Assembly (NCBI GenBank): GCA_046349035.1
Contig: JAXMDC010000002.1
Location: forward strand, 248,001 to 312,000
Source: JAXMDC01 sp046349035
GTDB taxonomy: Bacteria; Pseudomonadota; Alphaproteobacteria; Rhizobiales; Kaistiaceae
DNA: 64,000 nt
Reading direction: 5' to 3'
The translations under genes and the position numbers were made by a program. The stretch's first letter is position 1. Each line of letters begins with the position of its first letter. The notes below the pieces were generated by a model. That model saw nothing but the letters and a program-made list of their open reading frames with translations, was not told where the DNA came from and ran no database searches. Of this stretch, positions 58,242 to 64,000 are shown in pieces.

Positions 58242-59570
58242 ATGCCAGACACGGCCGCACCATTGAACGCAGCGCAGAAGAAGCTTTGCGAGCAGATCCT
58301 CAACGTCTTCGAGACCGGCAGCATCCGCGGCAATTACGGCGCCATCAGCATCTTTCACGACGGCCCGCACGGCATCCGTCAGGTAACCTATGGCCGATCG
58401 CAGACGACCGAATATGGCAACCTCCGCGAACTGGTCGGGATGTATGCCGATGCCGGCGGCCGCTTCTCCGAGGACCTTCGCCCTTACGTGCCTCGCATCG
58501 GCCGCGTCGCCCTGGTCGACGACCAGACGTTCCTCGACCTGTTGCGGCGGGCCGGTAATACCGACCCGGTGATGGCGACCACGCAGGACGTCTTCTTCGA
58601 CCGTCGATACTTTCAGCCGGCGTTGCAGTGGGCTGCCGACAACGGCTTCGGACTGCCGCTGTCGATTCTCGTCATCTACGATTCCTTCATCCACAGCGGC
58701 GGCATTCTGCAGCTGCTGCGCGTCCGCTTCCCCGAGTCGCCGCCGGCCAGGGGGGGCGACGAGAAGACCTGGATCCGCCAATACACCGAGGCCAGGAACA
58801 ACTGGCTAAGCACGCACTCCAATCCGCCGGTCCGCGCCAGTGCCTATCGCACGCGGGACCTTCTGCGCGAGATCGGCCGCGGCAACTGGGATCTGTCGCA
58901 GCTGCCGATCCTGGCGAACGGCGTTCCCGTCGGCGCGCCGGCGGTGCCGGCACCGCACGCGGCGGTCGGCGGCATCGGCGGGGAGGACATCCCCTTCCTG
59001 CCGGAGGCAGCCGAGAACGCACCGGCGGAAGGCCCGGTCTGGAGCGAGGCCGAGCCGCTTGAGGGCGCAACCCGCGCTTCGGCTTCTCCTGCTGCGGCTC
59101 CGGTGGGAGCCGCGCCGCCCGCGACCGCGGCGATTGCCCGGCGGCTCATCGACGAGGGGCGCGTCGAATTTGCCATGGAGCACGTCTCCGGGGTCAGTGA
59201 CGATGCATTTGCCCGCCTCAACATCGAGGACACTGCCGCCGGCCGTTCCGCCCATCGCTCCGCCTATGGCAACGCGCCGGGCGGCACCGTCGCGCTCGAC
59301 AAGCGCATGCTCTCGGCGATGGCGGCGCTATCGGAGAAGCATCGCTACTTCGTCACCGAGATCGCCGGTGCCAGCCACAGCCCGAACTCGCGGCATTACG
59401 CCGGCATCGCTTTCGACGTCGGCATTCTCGACGGGCGTCCGGTCAACTCAAGCAACCCGGCGCGCCAGGATTTTATGGCGATGGGGCGTGCGCTCGGCGC
59501 CAGCGAAGTGCTTGGCCCCGGCGACCCCGGTCACTCCACCCACATCCATCTCGCCTGGCCACGGGTGTAA
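58242..59570 (+). CDS. GH46-chitosanase-like domain fused to an M15-type peptidase, 442 aa
   Basis: Residues 12-165 are chitosanase-like: ILNVFETGSIRGNYGAISIF with E24 as acid, D40 (HDGPHG) and VTYGRSQTTEYGNL, then GFGLPLSILVIYDSFIHSGG. After a linker (230-295), residues 297-442 resemble M15/VanY-type peptidases with the zinc set SRHYAGIAFDV (H385, D392) and HSTHIHLAW (H434 or H436). One protein would cut chitosan-like or glycan chains and peptide cross-links, as an endolysin would. GGGAGG six bases before ATG 58242 decides the start; no signal peptide is evident. Confidence 0.78.
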   Translation: MPDTAAPLNAAQKKLCEQILNVFETGSIRGNYGAISIFHDGPHGIRQVTYGRSQTTEYGNLRELVGMYADAGGRFSEDLRPYVPRIGRVALVDDQTFLDLLRRAGNTDPVMATTQDVFFDRRYFQPALQWAADNGFGLPLSILVIYDSFIHSGGILQLLRVRFPESPPARGGDEKTWIRQYTEARNNWLSTHSNPPVRASAYRTRDLLREIGRGNWDLSQLPILANGVPVGAPAVPAPHAAVGGIGGEDIPFLPEAAENAPAEGPVWSEAEPLEGATRASASPAAAPVGAAPPATAAIARRLIDEGRVEFAMEHVSGVSDDAFARLNIEDTAAGRSAHRSAYGNAPGGTVALDKRMLSAMAALSEKHRYFVTEIAGASHSPNSRHYAGIAFDVGILDGRPVNSSNPARQDFMAMGRALGASEVLGPGDPGHSTHIHLAWPRV

Positions 59571-59622
59571 GCCAGCCGCGCGCCGCAAGGGTTTGCCGAG
59601 GGAACAGGCGAGGACCGAAACC

Positions 59623-59755
59623 GGCCCGGCGTCGCCGCCGGGCCGAAGGTGCTCTATCCGCTGAGCTACGGGCCGGTGGTCGGCCCGGCGGGATTCGAAC
59701 CCGCGTCCACCCGGTTAACAGCCGAAGTATCGGCCCTCTTCACCACTCGGCAATT
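59623..59755 (-). ncRNA. Candidate YrlA-type Y RNA with a circularly permuted tRNA-like module
   Basis: Read on the minus strand: motif AGTGGTGAAGAG (59747-59736), stem strand GGGCCGA (59736-59730), TACTTCG, a stretch with CTGTTAACC, a T-arm GCGGG-TTCGAAT-CCCGC (59704-59688), acceptor strand CGGGCCG (59687-59681), loop ACCAC, the complementary acceptor CGGCCCG (59675-59669), TA, D-arm GCTC-AGCGGATA-GAGC (59666-59651), then TCGGCCC (59646-59640), which pairs with GGGCCGA. Thus the T-arm precedes the D-arm, as in YrlA RNAs. A 9-bp hairpin at 59623-59644 may end it. Confidence 0.65.
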
Positions 59756-59980
59756 GGAACGCCTGCCGTCGCGCCACTCCGGCAGGCGAAGCTGGATCTG
59801 CGAACGGCCGGCCGAGGCTGGTTGGTGGCCGTCCATTTTCGAATAGAATGCAGTCGGTCATTGTGAGGGCAAAGACATGGTCGATCCCCGGTCGGCACCG
59901 TGACCGGCAAGCGCAACCGCTTCTCGCCGGCTACCGCATTTCGGTAGCCTGTTTACCCAAGCCGCAAAGGAATTGCAGTC

Positions 59981-60421
59981 ATGCCGAGCGCCGTGCACTT
60001 CCAGGTCGTTGTCGGTTCCACAGTCGAGAAGATCGCCGAACCGAACCAACCAGTAGCTCGCGACTTCACGTTCGAAATGCCGGCAGACTACGCCGGCAAC
60101 AGCAGGACCTCGGCGATTCTCCACTTCATGGCGCATCCGTCGCGCGACCCGGGTGCCGATTTTCAAGTGCAGTTCATATTGAACGGCCGCCTTATCTATC
60201 GGTACGGACCAAGCTCGGCTGATTTTGTGCGCGCCTTCCAAGTCGTGTTTGGGAGTTCAAGACTCGTCCCCGGCACGAACACATTGACGATCAAACGGAT
60301 CAGAGGGGAGGCAACCCTGGGCGTGTCGAGCGTCGTGGTCTGGTACTGGCAATACATCGACACGACCGCTCCCGCGCGGGGCAAGCCGAAACCCAAGGCC
60401 GCGGCCAAAGCAGGCAAGTGA
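59981..60421 (+). CDS. Hypothetical beta-rich protein, 146 aa
   Basis: ATG 59981 has AAGGA ten bases upstream. The protein is a beta-sandwich-like sequence (FQVVVGSTVEKIAEP, AILHFMAHPSRDPGADFQVQFILNGRLIYRYG, LVPGTNTLTIKRI, SVVVWYWQYID), with a lysine-rich tail, resembling carbohydrate-binding or galactose-binding folds. No catalytic residues. The GC content is visibly lower than in its neighbours, which hints at transfer. It lies just beyond the Y-RNA-like element. Confidence 0.65.
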   Translation: MPSAVHFQVVVGSTVEKIAEPNQPVARDFTFEMPADYAGNSRTSAILHFMAHPSRDPGADFQVQFILNGRLIYRYGPSSADFVRAFQVVFGSSRLVPGTNTLTIKRIRGEATLGVSSVVVWYWQYIDTTAPARGKPKPKAAAKAGK

Positions 60422-60575
60422 AGGGCCGGCCGGTTGGCCGGTCCCCGACGAGCTGCGGAACGGCAGCGGGCAGCGCGAGCGCAATAGCGCGAGCATAGCT
60501 GTCCTGCTTCGCCCCGCCTTGCCGGGTTGCGCGGCGGCGGGATACCGCGGCACGAGCCATCGGGGACCCCGCGCC

Positions 60576-61052
60576 ATGCCCAAGAAGATCGACCTCGCCG
60601 CTATCGCGCCCGTCCGCGGCACGCTCTATCCGCCGCCCTACGACGCGCCCTGCCGCCCTCGCGTCCGGCTCAAGATCGGCGACGCGGCGGGCCTCACGCA
60701 GTTCGGCGTCAATCTCTGCACGCTGCCGCCGGGAGCCTGGTCAAGTCAGCGCCACTGGCACACCCAGTCCGACGAACTGGTTTATGTCGTCTCGGGCGAG
60801 GTGACGCTGGTCACCGATGGCGGCGAGGAAGTTCTCCGCTCCGGCGACTTTGCCGGCTTCAAGGCCGGCGATGCCGACGGCCATTGCTTCCAGAACCGAT
60901 CGGCGTGGCCGGCAGTCATCATGGAGATCGGCACCCGCGTCGCCGAGGAGGCCGTATTCTACTCGGACATCGACCTGCGCATCGTCCCGGGAAAACCCGG
61001 CTACGCTCACCGCGACGGCACCCCCTATCCCGAGGGTCCGCGGCGCGGGTGA
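60576..61052 (+). CDS. Cupin-domain protein, 158 aa
   Basis: Cupin motif 1: HWHTQSDELVYVVSGEVTLVTDG (metal ligands H, H, E), motif 2: GDFAGFKAGDADGHCFQN. Residues 30-150 form a single cupin barrel. Similar short cytosolic cupins bind Fe or Mn and act as dioxygenase or isomerase domains; the substrate is not predictable. ATG 60576 lacks a strong ribosome site. Confidence 0.85.
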   Translation: MPKKIDLAAIAPVRGTLYPPPYDAPCRPRVRLKIGDAAGLTQFGVNLCTLPPGAWSSQRHWHTQSDELVYVVSGEVTLVTDGGEEVLRSGDFAGFKAGDADGHCFQNRSAWPAVIMEIGTRVAEEAVFYSDIDLRIVPGKPGYAHRDGTPYPEGPRRG

Positions 61053-61061
61053 GGGGGCCGG

Positions 61062-61517
61062 CTAGCCCGCGGCGCGCTTGACCAGCGCGGCGATCCTCGC
61101 CTCGACCGCCGGGCTCATCTCGGTGAGCGCGAAGGCGGTCGGCCACATCGGCCCGTCGTCGAGCCGGGCCTTGTCGCTGAAGCCGAGCGTCGCATAGCGG
61201 GTGCGGAACTTGGCCGAGCTTTGGAAGAAGCAGATGACGGCGCCGTCTTTGGCGTAGGCCGGCATGCCGTACCAAGTCTTGGCGGCAAGGCCGGGCGCGG
61301 CCGCCCGGACGATCGCGTCGATCCATTTCGCCATCGCCCGATCCTGCGGCGCCAGCGCGGCAATGGCCGCGACGAGATCGGCCTCGCCGTCGGTGCCGGC
61401 CTTCATCTCCCGCGCCCGCGCCTTCATCGCCGCCCGTTCCTCGGCGGAGAATCCGCCGGACCCTGCCTTGGCTTGAGGCTTCGGCGACTTCGGCCGAACT
61501 GTCTTCGCGGCGCTCAT
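61062..61517 (-). CDS. DUF1801 (YdhG-like) protein, 151 aa
   Basis: N-terminal 50 residues are basic and Pro/Lys-rich; residues 55-151 match the DUF1801 core: AMAKWIDAIVRAAAPGLAAKTWYGMPAYAKDGAVICFFQSSAKFRTRYATLGFSDKARLDDG, MWPTAFALTEMSP, with the W-Y-G-M-P-A-Y motif. It lies 35 bp downstream of the gene at 61553 on the same strand. Such proteins are common but of unknown role. Confidence 0.82.
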   Translation of the reverse strand: MSAAKTVRPKSPKPQAKAGSGGFSAEERAAMKARAREMKAGTDGEADLVAAIAALAPQDRAMAKWIDAIVRAAAPGLAAKTWYGMPAYAKDGAVICFFQSSAKFRTRYATLGFSDKARLDDGPMWPTAFALTEMSPAVEARIAALVKRAAG

Positions 61518-61552
61518 TCTCAGTTCCCGCACGTTGTGGAGCGAGCGGTATC

Positions 61553-61960
61553 CTATCCGAACTTCGCGGCGATCTCGGCGAAGAACGCCTTCGCCAAGGC
61601 GGCAAAGCGCTCCGCGTCCAGGACGATCGGCTCGCCGAGCTTGAGCCCGGTGACGCTTTTCGCCGGGTCGTACTTGATCGTCGGGTCGGCCTTCAGCGTG
61701 CCGTCACCCTCGGTCAGCGAGGCGCAGATCATCCGCACTTCGTTGAGCGGGTTGCCGTCCTTCTTCTCCAGTGCTCGCGTGCGGTGGACGAAATAACGGT
61801 CGAGCGCCAGCACCATGGCGGCGAAGAACCCCGGCTCGAAGGCGGCGCGCTCCTTGGCGCCGGCACTCGCGGCGAATTTCCGGTACGCGGCGAGCTGAGC
61901 ATCGACGCGGGCGCGAGCTGCGGCGATGGCCTCGCCGCTATAGGCATTGACTGCCAGCAT
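61553..61960 (-). CDS. Conserved hypothetical protein of the ArsR-SRPBCC operon, 135 aa
   Basis: The sequence has the features of a well-conserved family found next to ArsR/SRPBCC genes: MLAVNAYSGEAI, FEPGFFAAMVLALDRYFVHRTRALEKKDGNPLNEVRMIC, TIKYDPAKSVTGLKLGEPIVLDAERFAALAKAFFAEI. No domain with known activity. It starts 5 bp after the SRPBCC gene's stop, so it is in the operon with 61966 and 62394. Confidence 0.8.
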   Translation of the reverse strand: MLAVNAYSGEAIAAARARVDAQLAAYRKFAASAGAKERAAFEPGFFAAMVLALDRYFVHRTRALEKKDGNPLNEVRMICASLTEGDGTLKADPTIKYDPAKSVTGLKLGEPIVLDAERFAALAKAFFAEIAAKFG

Positions 61961-61965
61961 GGCCC

Positions 61966-62397
61966 TCAGCCCTCCGCCGCCAGGCGGGCGGCAACACCGC
62001 GGAGCTTGCCGAGGAAGGTCTGCCAGCCGTAACGCGCGCCGGCGAGGTTGCGATCCTGGTCGGGACCGAAGCCGCTCTGCTCCATGCGCAGGCGAACGCC
62101 ACGCGGCGTCGGCGTCAGCGTGAACGTGACGAGGGTGTTCACCCCCGACGACTCCCAACTGAAGGCAAGCCGCTTGGCCGGCTCGATCGCCTTCACCACG
62201 CAGTCGACCACGCCGTTCCAGTGTGCGACCGGCGCCGTGCGGAAGGTGAAGCGGTGGCCGAGCACCGGACGGAAGTCGTTCTCCATCAGCCACTCGGCGA
62301 GGAGCGGTCCCTCAGTCAGCGCCCGCCAAACGAGGGCGGCGGAGTAGGGGAGGTCTTCCTCCATCACCACGGAGCGGTCGAGAACGGCTGCGGTCAT
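61966..62397 (-). CDS. SRPBCC (AHSA1-type) protein, 143 aa
   Basis: AHSA1 fold: VWRALTEGPLLAEWLMENDFRPVLGHRFTFRT, AIEPAKRLAFSWESSGVNTLVTFTLTPTPRGVRLRMEQSG, GWQTFLGKLRGV. START-like fold with a hydrophobic cavity for small ligands. Its ATG overlaps the ArsR stop (ATGA). Such SRPBCC-ArsR pairs are widespread; the ligand is unknown. Confidence 0.9.
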   Translation of the reverse strand: MTAAVLDRSVVMEEDLPYSAALVWRALTEGPLLAEWLMENDFRPVLGHRFTFRTAPVAHWNGVVDCVVKAIEPAKRLAFSWESSGVNTLVTFTLTPTPRGVRLRMEQSGFGPDQDRNLAGARYGWQTFLGKLRGVAARLAAEG

Positions 62398-62744
62398 TGC
62401 TTCCTCCCTTTGGGTGTGTCGGCATCGAGGCGCTTGAGGACGCCCTCAAGGCGCTCGAAGCGCTTCGTCCAGAAGGCGCCGTAGAAGCTCATCCAGTCGA
62501 CCAGCGGCGCGAGGCCCTTGGGGTCGGCGCAGTAGTGCGTCTCGCGCCCGGCGCGGCGGTCGGAGACGAGGCCGGCCTGCTTCAGCATCCCGAGATGCTT
62601 GGAGACCGCCGGCTGCGAGACGCCGGCCTGCGCCGTCAGCGCATGAACCGTCTGCTCGCCGTCGCGACAGAGGCGCTCGAATATCGCCCGCCGCGTCGGG
62701 TCGCCGAGAGTGCGGAAGAGGGTGTCGGTTGCCATCTGCATCAT
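62394..62744 (-). CDS. ArsR-family winged-helix regulator, 116 aa
   Basis: FRTLGDPTRRAIFERLCRDGEQTVHALTAQAGVSQPAVSKHLGMLKQAGLVSDRRAGRETHYCADPKGLAPL, the typical ArsR/SmtB core, without the usual metal-binding ELCVCDL motif. The C-terminal helix (FYGAFWTKRFERLEGVLKRLD) is of the AHSA1-linked sub-group. It autoregulates through the operators at 62755-62802. It starts at 62744 or the third Met at 62735. Confidence 0.9.
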   Translation of the reverse strand: MMQMATDTLFRTLGDPTRRAIFERLCRDGEQTVHALTAQAGVSQPAVSKHLGMLKQAGLVSDRRAGRETHYCADPKGLAPLVDWMSFYGAFWTKRFERLEGVLKRLDADTPKGRKQ

Positions 62745-62752
62745 GGAGAAAC

Positions 62753-62802
62753 CAATAACCGATGAGTTATCGGTAAGTCAAGACCAATAACCGACGAATT
62801 AT
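62753..62802 (-). promoter_or_regulatory. ArsR promoter and direct-repeat operators
   Basis: Two 20-bp direct copies, ACCAATAACCGATGAGTTAT (62751-62770) and ACCAATAACCGACGAATTAT (62783-62802), are 32 bp apart, each centred on ATAAC-N6-(G/A)TTAT. A minus-strand promoter lies over them: TTGACT (62776-62781), 17 bp, TTATTG (62753-62758). Operator 1 covers the -10 and spacer. Confidence 0.75.
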
Positions 62803-62827
62803 GGGAGTAGCAGTCGGAGCCCTGCGG

Positions 62828-63370
62828 CTAGCCTGTTTTCAGGTATTGCGGCGGCACTCGCTCGGTCAGCCAGACGCCGTTGTCGGCGAGGTAGAACGCG
62901 AGACCGGCGGCGTGCATCGCTGCGGCGTCGACCGTAAGGATCGCCGGCGTCCCGTGCCGTTGTCCGACCCGTCGCGCCGTCGCCTCATCGAGCGAGAGAT
63001 GCACGTGCCGGCGCGAGCGCGGTTCCAATCCCTCGCGCAGGATCGCGGCGAGGAACCGCGTGGCCGTGCCATGGAAGAGAACATTGGGCGGCTCGCGCGG
63101 TGGCAGCGCGAGATCGACGGCGATGGAGTGCCCCTGCGCGGCGCGGATGCGCCGCCCATCCGCCGAAAGCGAGAAGCGGCGCTTGTCGCTGGTGCGAACG
63201 ACCGTCAGCAGGTCGTTGCGCGTGATCGGCATACAGGCCGCACTCGCCTTGGCGATGAGGTCGTCGACGTCGGTCCAGCCCTCCGCGTCGATGACGAGGC
63301 CGATCGCTTCCGGCTCGTGGCGCAGCACCAGGCTCAGGAACTTGCTGATGCGAACGGGATCGATGGGCAT
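62828..63370 (-). CDS. kptA: RNA 2'-phosphotransferase KptA/Tpt1, 180 aa
   Basis: All parts of the family are visible: SKFLSLVLRHEPEAIGL (R17-H18), GWTDVDDLI, TSDKRRFSLSADGRRIRAAQGHS (R65), LFHGTATRF, RRHVHLSLDE (R120 area) and GVWLTERVPPQYL. KptA removes an internal 2'-phosphate from RNA using NAD+, forming ADP-ribose 1'',2''-cyclic phosphate. Bacteria lack tRNA splicing, so its substrate in bacteria is open. It stands between the ArsR operon and two Y-RNA-like elements. Confidence 0.92.
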   Translation of the reverse strand: MPIDPVRISKFLSLVLRHEPEAIGLVIDAEGWTDVDDLIAKASAACMPITRNDLLTVVRTSDKRRFSLSADGRRIRAAQGHSIAVDLALPPREPPNVLFHGTATRFLAAILREGLEPRSRRHVHLSLDEATARRVGQRHGTPAILTVDAAAMHAAGLAFYLADNGVWLTERVPPQYLKTG

Positions 63371-63593
63371 GGCGTAGCCTCGATGGTCGCGTCGTTTCCC
63401 TGAGCGAAGCGAGCTTACACGCGAAGCCGTGGCGCGATCAGGGCGGCTTGCCGAAGGGAGGAAAATGCCGCAGGCGGGGAACCGGCGAATCCGGACGTTC
63501 AGGCACGGGGACGCGAAGCCATCCTTGCGGATGGCCCGCAGCCCGCGTCACGCCCCTCCTGCCGGAGAGGCTCCACGGCACGCCCCGGGCCCG

Positions 63594-63660
63594 GCGGGGG
63601 TCGAACCCGCTTTCACCAGGTGCGAAGTAACCGGACTCTTCACCACCGCCTGCGGAGAGA
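63594..63660 (-). ncRNA. Second Y-RNA-like element with a T-arm, next to kptA
   Basis: Minus strand: GGTGGTGAAGAG (63647-63636), 6 nt, TACTTCG (63629-63623), then a T-arm GCGGG-TTCGACC-CCCGC (63610-63594). The motif and spacing equal those of the element at 59.7 kb. No D-arm or full acceptor stem was found, so this is a degenerate or shorter form. Hairpin 63518-63535 downstream could stop transcription. Confidence 0.5.
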
Positions 63661-63744
63661 TGCCCGCGCGCCGTCGGCGGCGGCGCGGGAAAGGGAGAAG
63701 CCGGGGAACGGGCGAGACTGCGACTGCCCCTTTGGGGGGCACTG

Positions 63745-63815
63745 CCTGCGCTTGACCTTTCGGACAGCATCTCAGGCATCGGACGAAGTAGCAGGTCTCT
63801 TCACCACCGGCCTCC
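63745..63815 (-). ncRNA. Third Y-RNA-like element
   Basis: Minus strand: GGTGGTGAAGAG (63808-63797), ACCTGC (63796-63791), TACTTCG (63790-63784). CCTGC can pair with GCAGG (63749-63745) about 40 nt on, so the 5' and 3' parts can form a stem as in Y RNA. No T-arm is seen. It is 161 bp upstream, in minus sense, of the second element. Confidence 0.45.
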
Positions 63816-64000
63816 CGGCCGGCCAGGCGGCCGGCCGCGATTAGTTGCGGGGAGGCCCCCGCATTGCAGGACAAAAGAACATCTCTGTCGCGGCGCCTGG
63901 GAAAAGAACGGCGGCGCCGCCAAGCGGACCCTGCCTTGCGCACCGGCCGGGGCCGGGCGCTTCAGCGTCGCGTCCGCTCCGCCATCGGTGCCGGGCGGCC

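Larger units (their letters stand above)
63371..64000. other. End region without a supported gene; Y-RNA-like elements and hairpins
   Basis: No protein gene is supported: the frames here lack starts with ribosome sites and are read through tRNA-like sequence. Hairpin GCCATCC-TTGC-GGATGGC lies at 63518-63535, and TGCCCC-CCAAA-GGGGCA (minus strand) at 63725-63741. Two copies of the Y-RNA-like motif are listed separately. 63850-64000 shows nothing I recognise. Confidence 0.5.

Noticed and set aside
59623..59755. A canonical tRNA-Asn gene
   Set aside because: A T-arm, D-arm and CTGTTAACC loop exist, but the D-arm lies 3' of the T-arm and the normal 5' acceptor and D-arm are missing upstream, so it cannot be a standard tRNA.
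59649..59846. A 65-residue plus-strand reading frame containing PAGFEPASTRLT
   Set aside because: This is the known artefact of reading the antisense of tRNA T-arm sequence; the DNA is the Y-RNA/tRNA-like element.
1..64000. CRISPR array or complete insertion sequence
   Set aside because: No regular spacer-repeat units or transposase frames were found; the tandem repeats present are short (36 and 45 bp) and have no spacers.

Overview
The window is uniformly GC-rich, with densely packed genes, short Shine-Dalgarno sites (GGAGG/GGGGA) and many 4-nt ATGA/GTGA overlaps. It looks like the chromosome of an alphaproteobacterium, most likely Rhizobiales/Hyphomicrobiales. Supporting features are Omp25/RopB-like porins, a BA14K-type protein, a ROSE-type RNA thermometer before hsp20, a DUF6456 protein, many secreted TPR proteins and a PQQ dehydrogenase with a partner cytochrome. 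No rRNA, canonical tRNA, complete IS element or CRISPR array was seen. This is a reading by eye; no database search was run.

Layout. 0-3 kb: small envelope proteins and a secreted TPR protein. 3-6.4 kb: an operon of a radical SAM enzyme related to archaeal tetraether synthase (Tes/MJ0619) with two small membrane proteins, under a palindromic operator and next to a TetR gene. 6.4-9.4 kb: an NlpE-like protein, an intact Lgt-like gene plus a decayed copy of its 3' end, an antitoxin-like gene without a toxin, and membrane/secreted proteins. 9.6-13 kb: an alpha/beta hydrolase, an FGE-fold protein and a thioredoxin/CcdA pair. 13.2-18.9 kb: a phage-like accessory segment (XRE repressor with strong operators, a stand-alone DnaA domain IV protein, DUF1376, a frameshifted DUF6456 gene). 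18.9-30 kb: envelope stress and outer membrane (two paralogous mini membrane proteins, hflK without hflC, an Omp25 porin, an Omp25-omptin fusion, BA14K, DUF2189, Hsp20 with ROSE element, Do protease). 30-36.4 kb: a GST, a pair of small secreted paralogues, a MarR-EmrA-EmrB efflux operon and a glycosyltransferase. 36.5-48.7 kb: a DUF2853/CoxIV-tail fusion, rhomboid protease, alginate-lyase-like protein, TPR proteins (one fused to a caspase-like protease), a haem membrane protein paired with an intradiol-dioxygenase-like protein, and envelope proteins of unknown role. 48.8-53.7 kb: a TROVE/vWA protein (Ro60/Rsr orthologue) with a membrane partner, a KefB-type antiporter and DUF3616. 53.8-59.6 kb: cytochrome c, pentapeptide-repeat protein, PQQ dehydrogenase and a chitosanase-peptidase fusion. 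59.6-64 kb: a candidate Y RNA with a circularly permuted tRNA-like module, a cupin, an ArsR/SRPBCC operon, the RNA 2'-phosphotransferase KptA, and two more copies of the Y-RNA-like motif.

Most notable: (i) a TROVE protein, a Y-RNA-like transcript and KptA within 14 kb, suggesting an RNA surveillance/repair locus; (ii) the Tes-like radical SAM operon in a bacterium; (iii) two unusual fusions, an Omp25 barrel joined to an omptin barrel and a GH46 chitosanase joined to an M15 peptidase. Several regulators (TetR, XRE, MarR, ArsR) have readable palindromic operators overlapping recognisable promoters.
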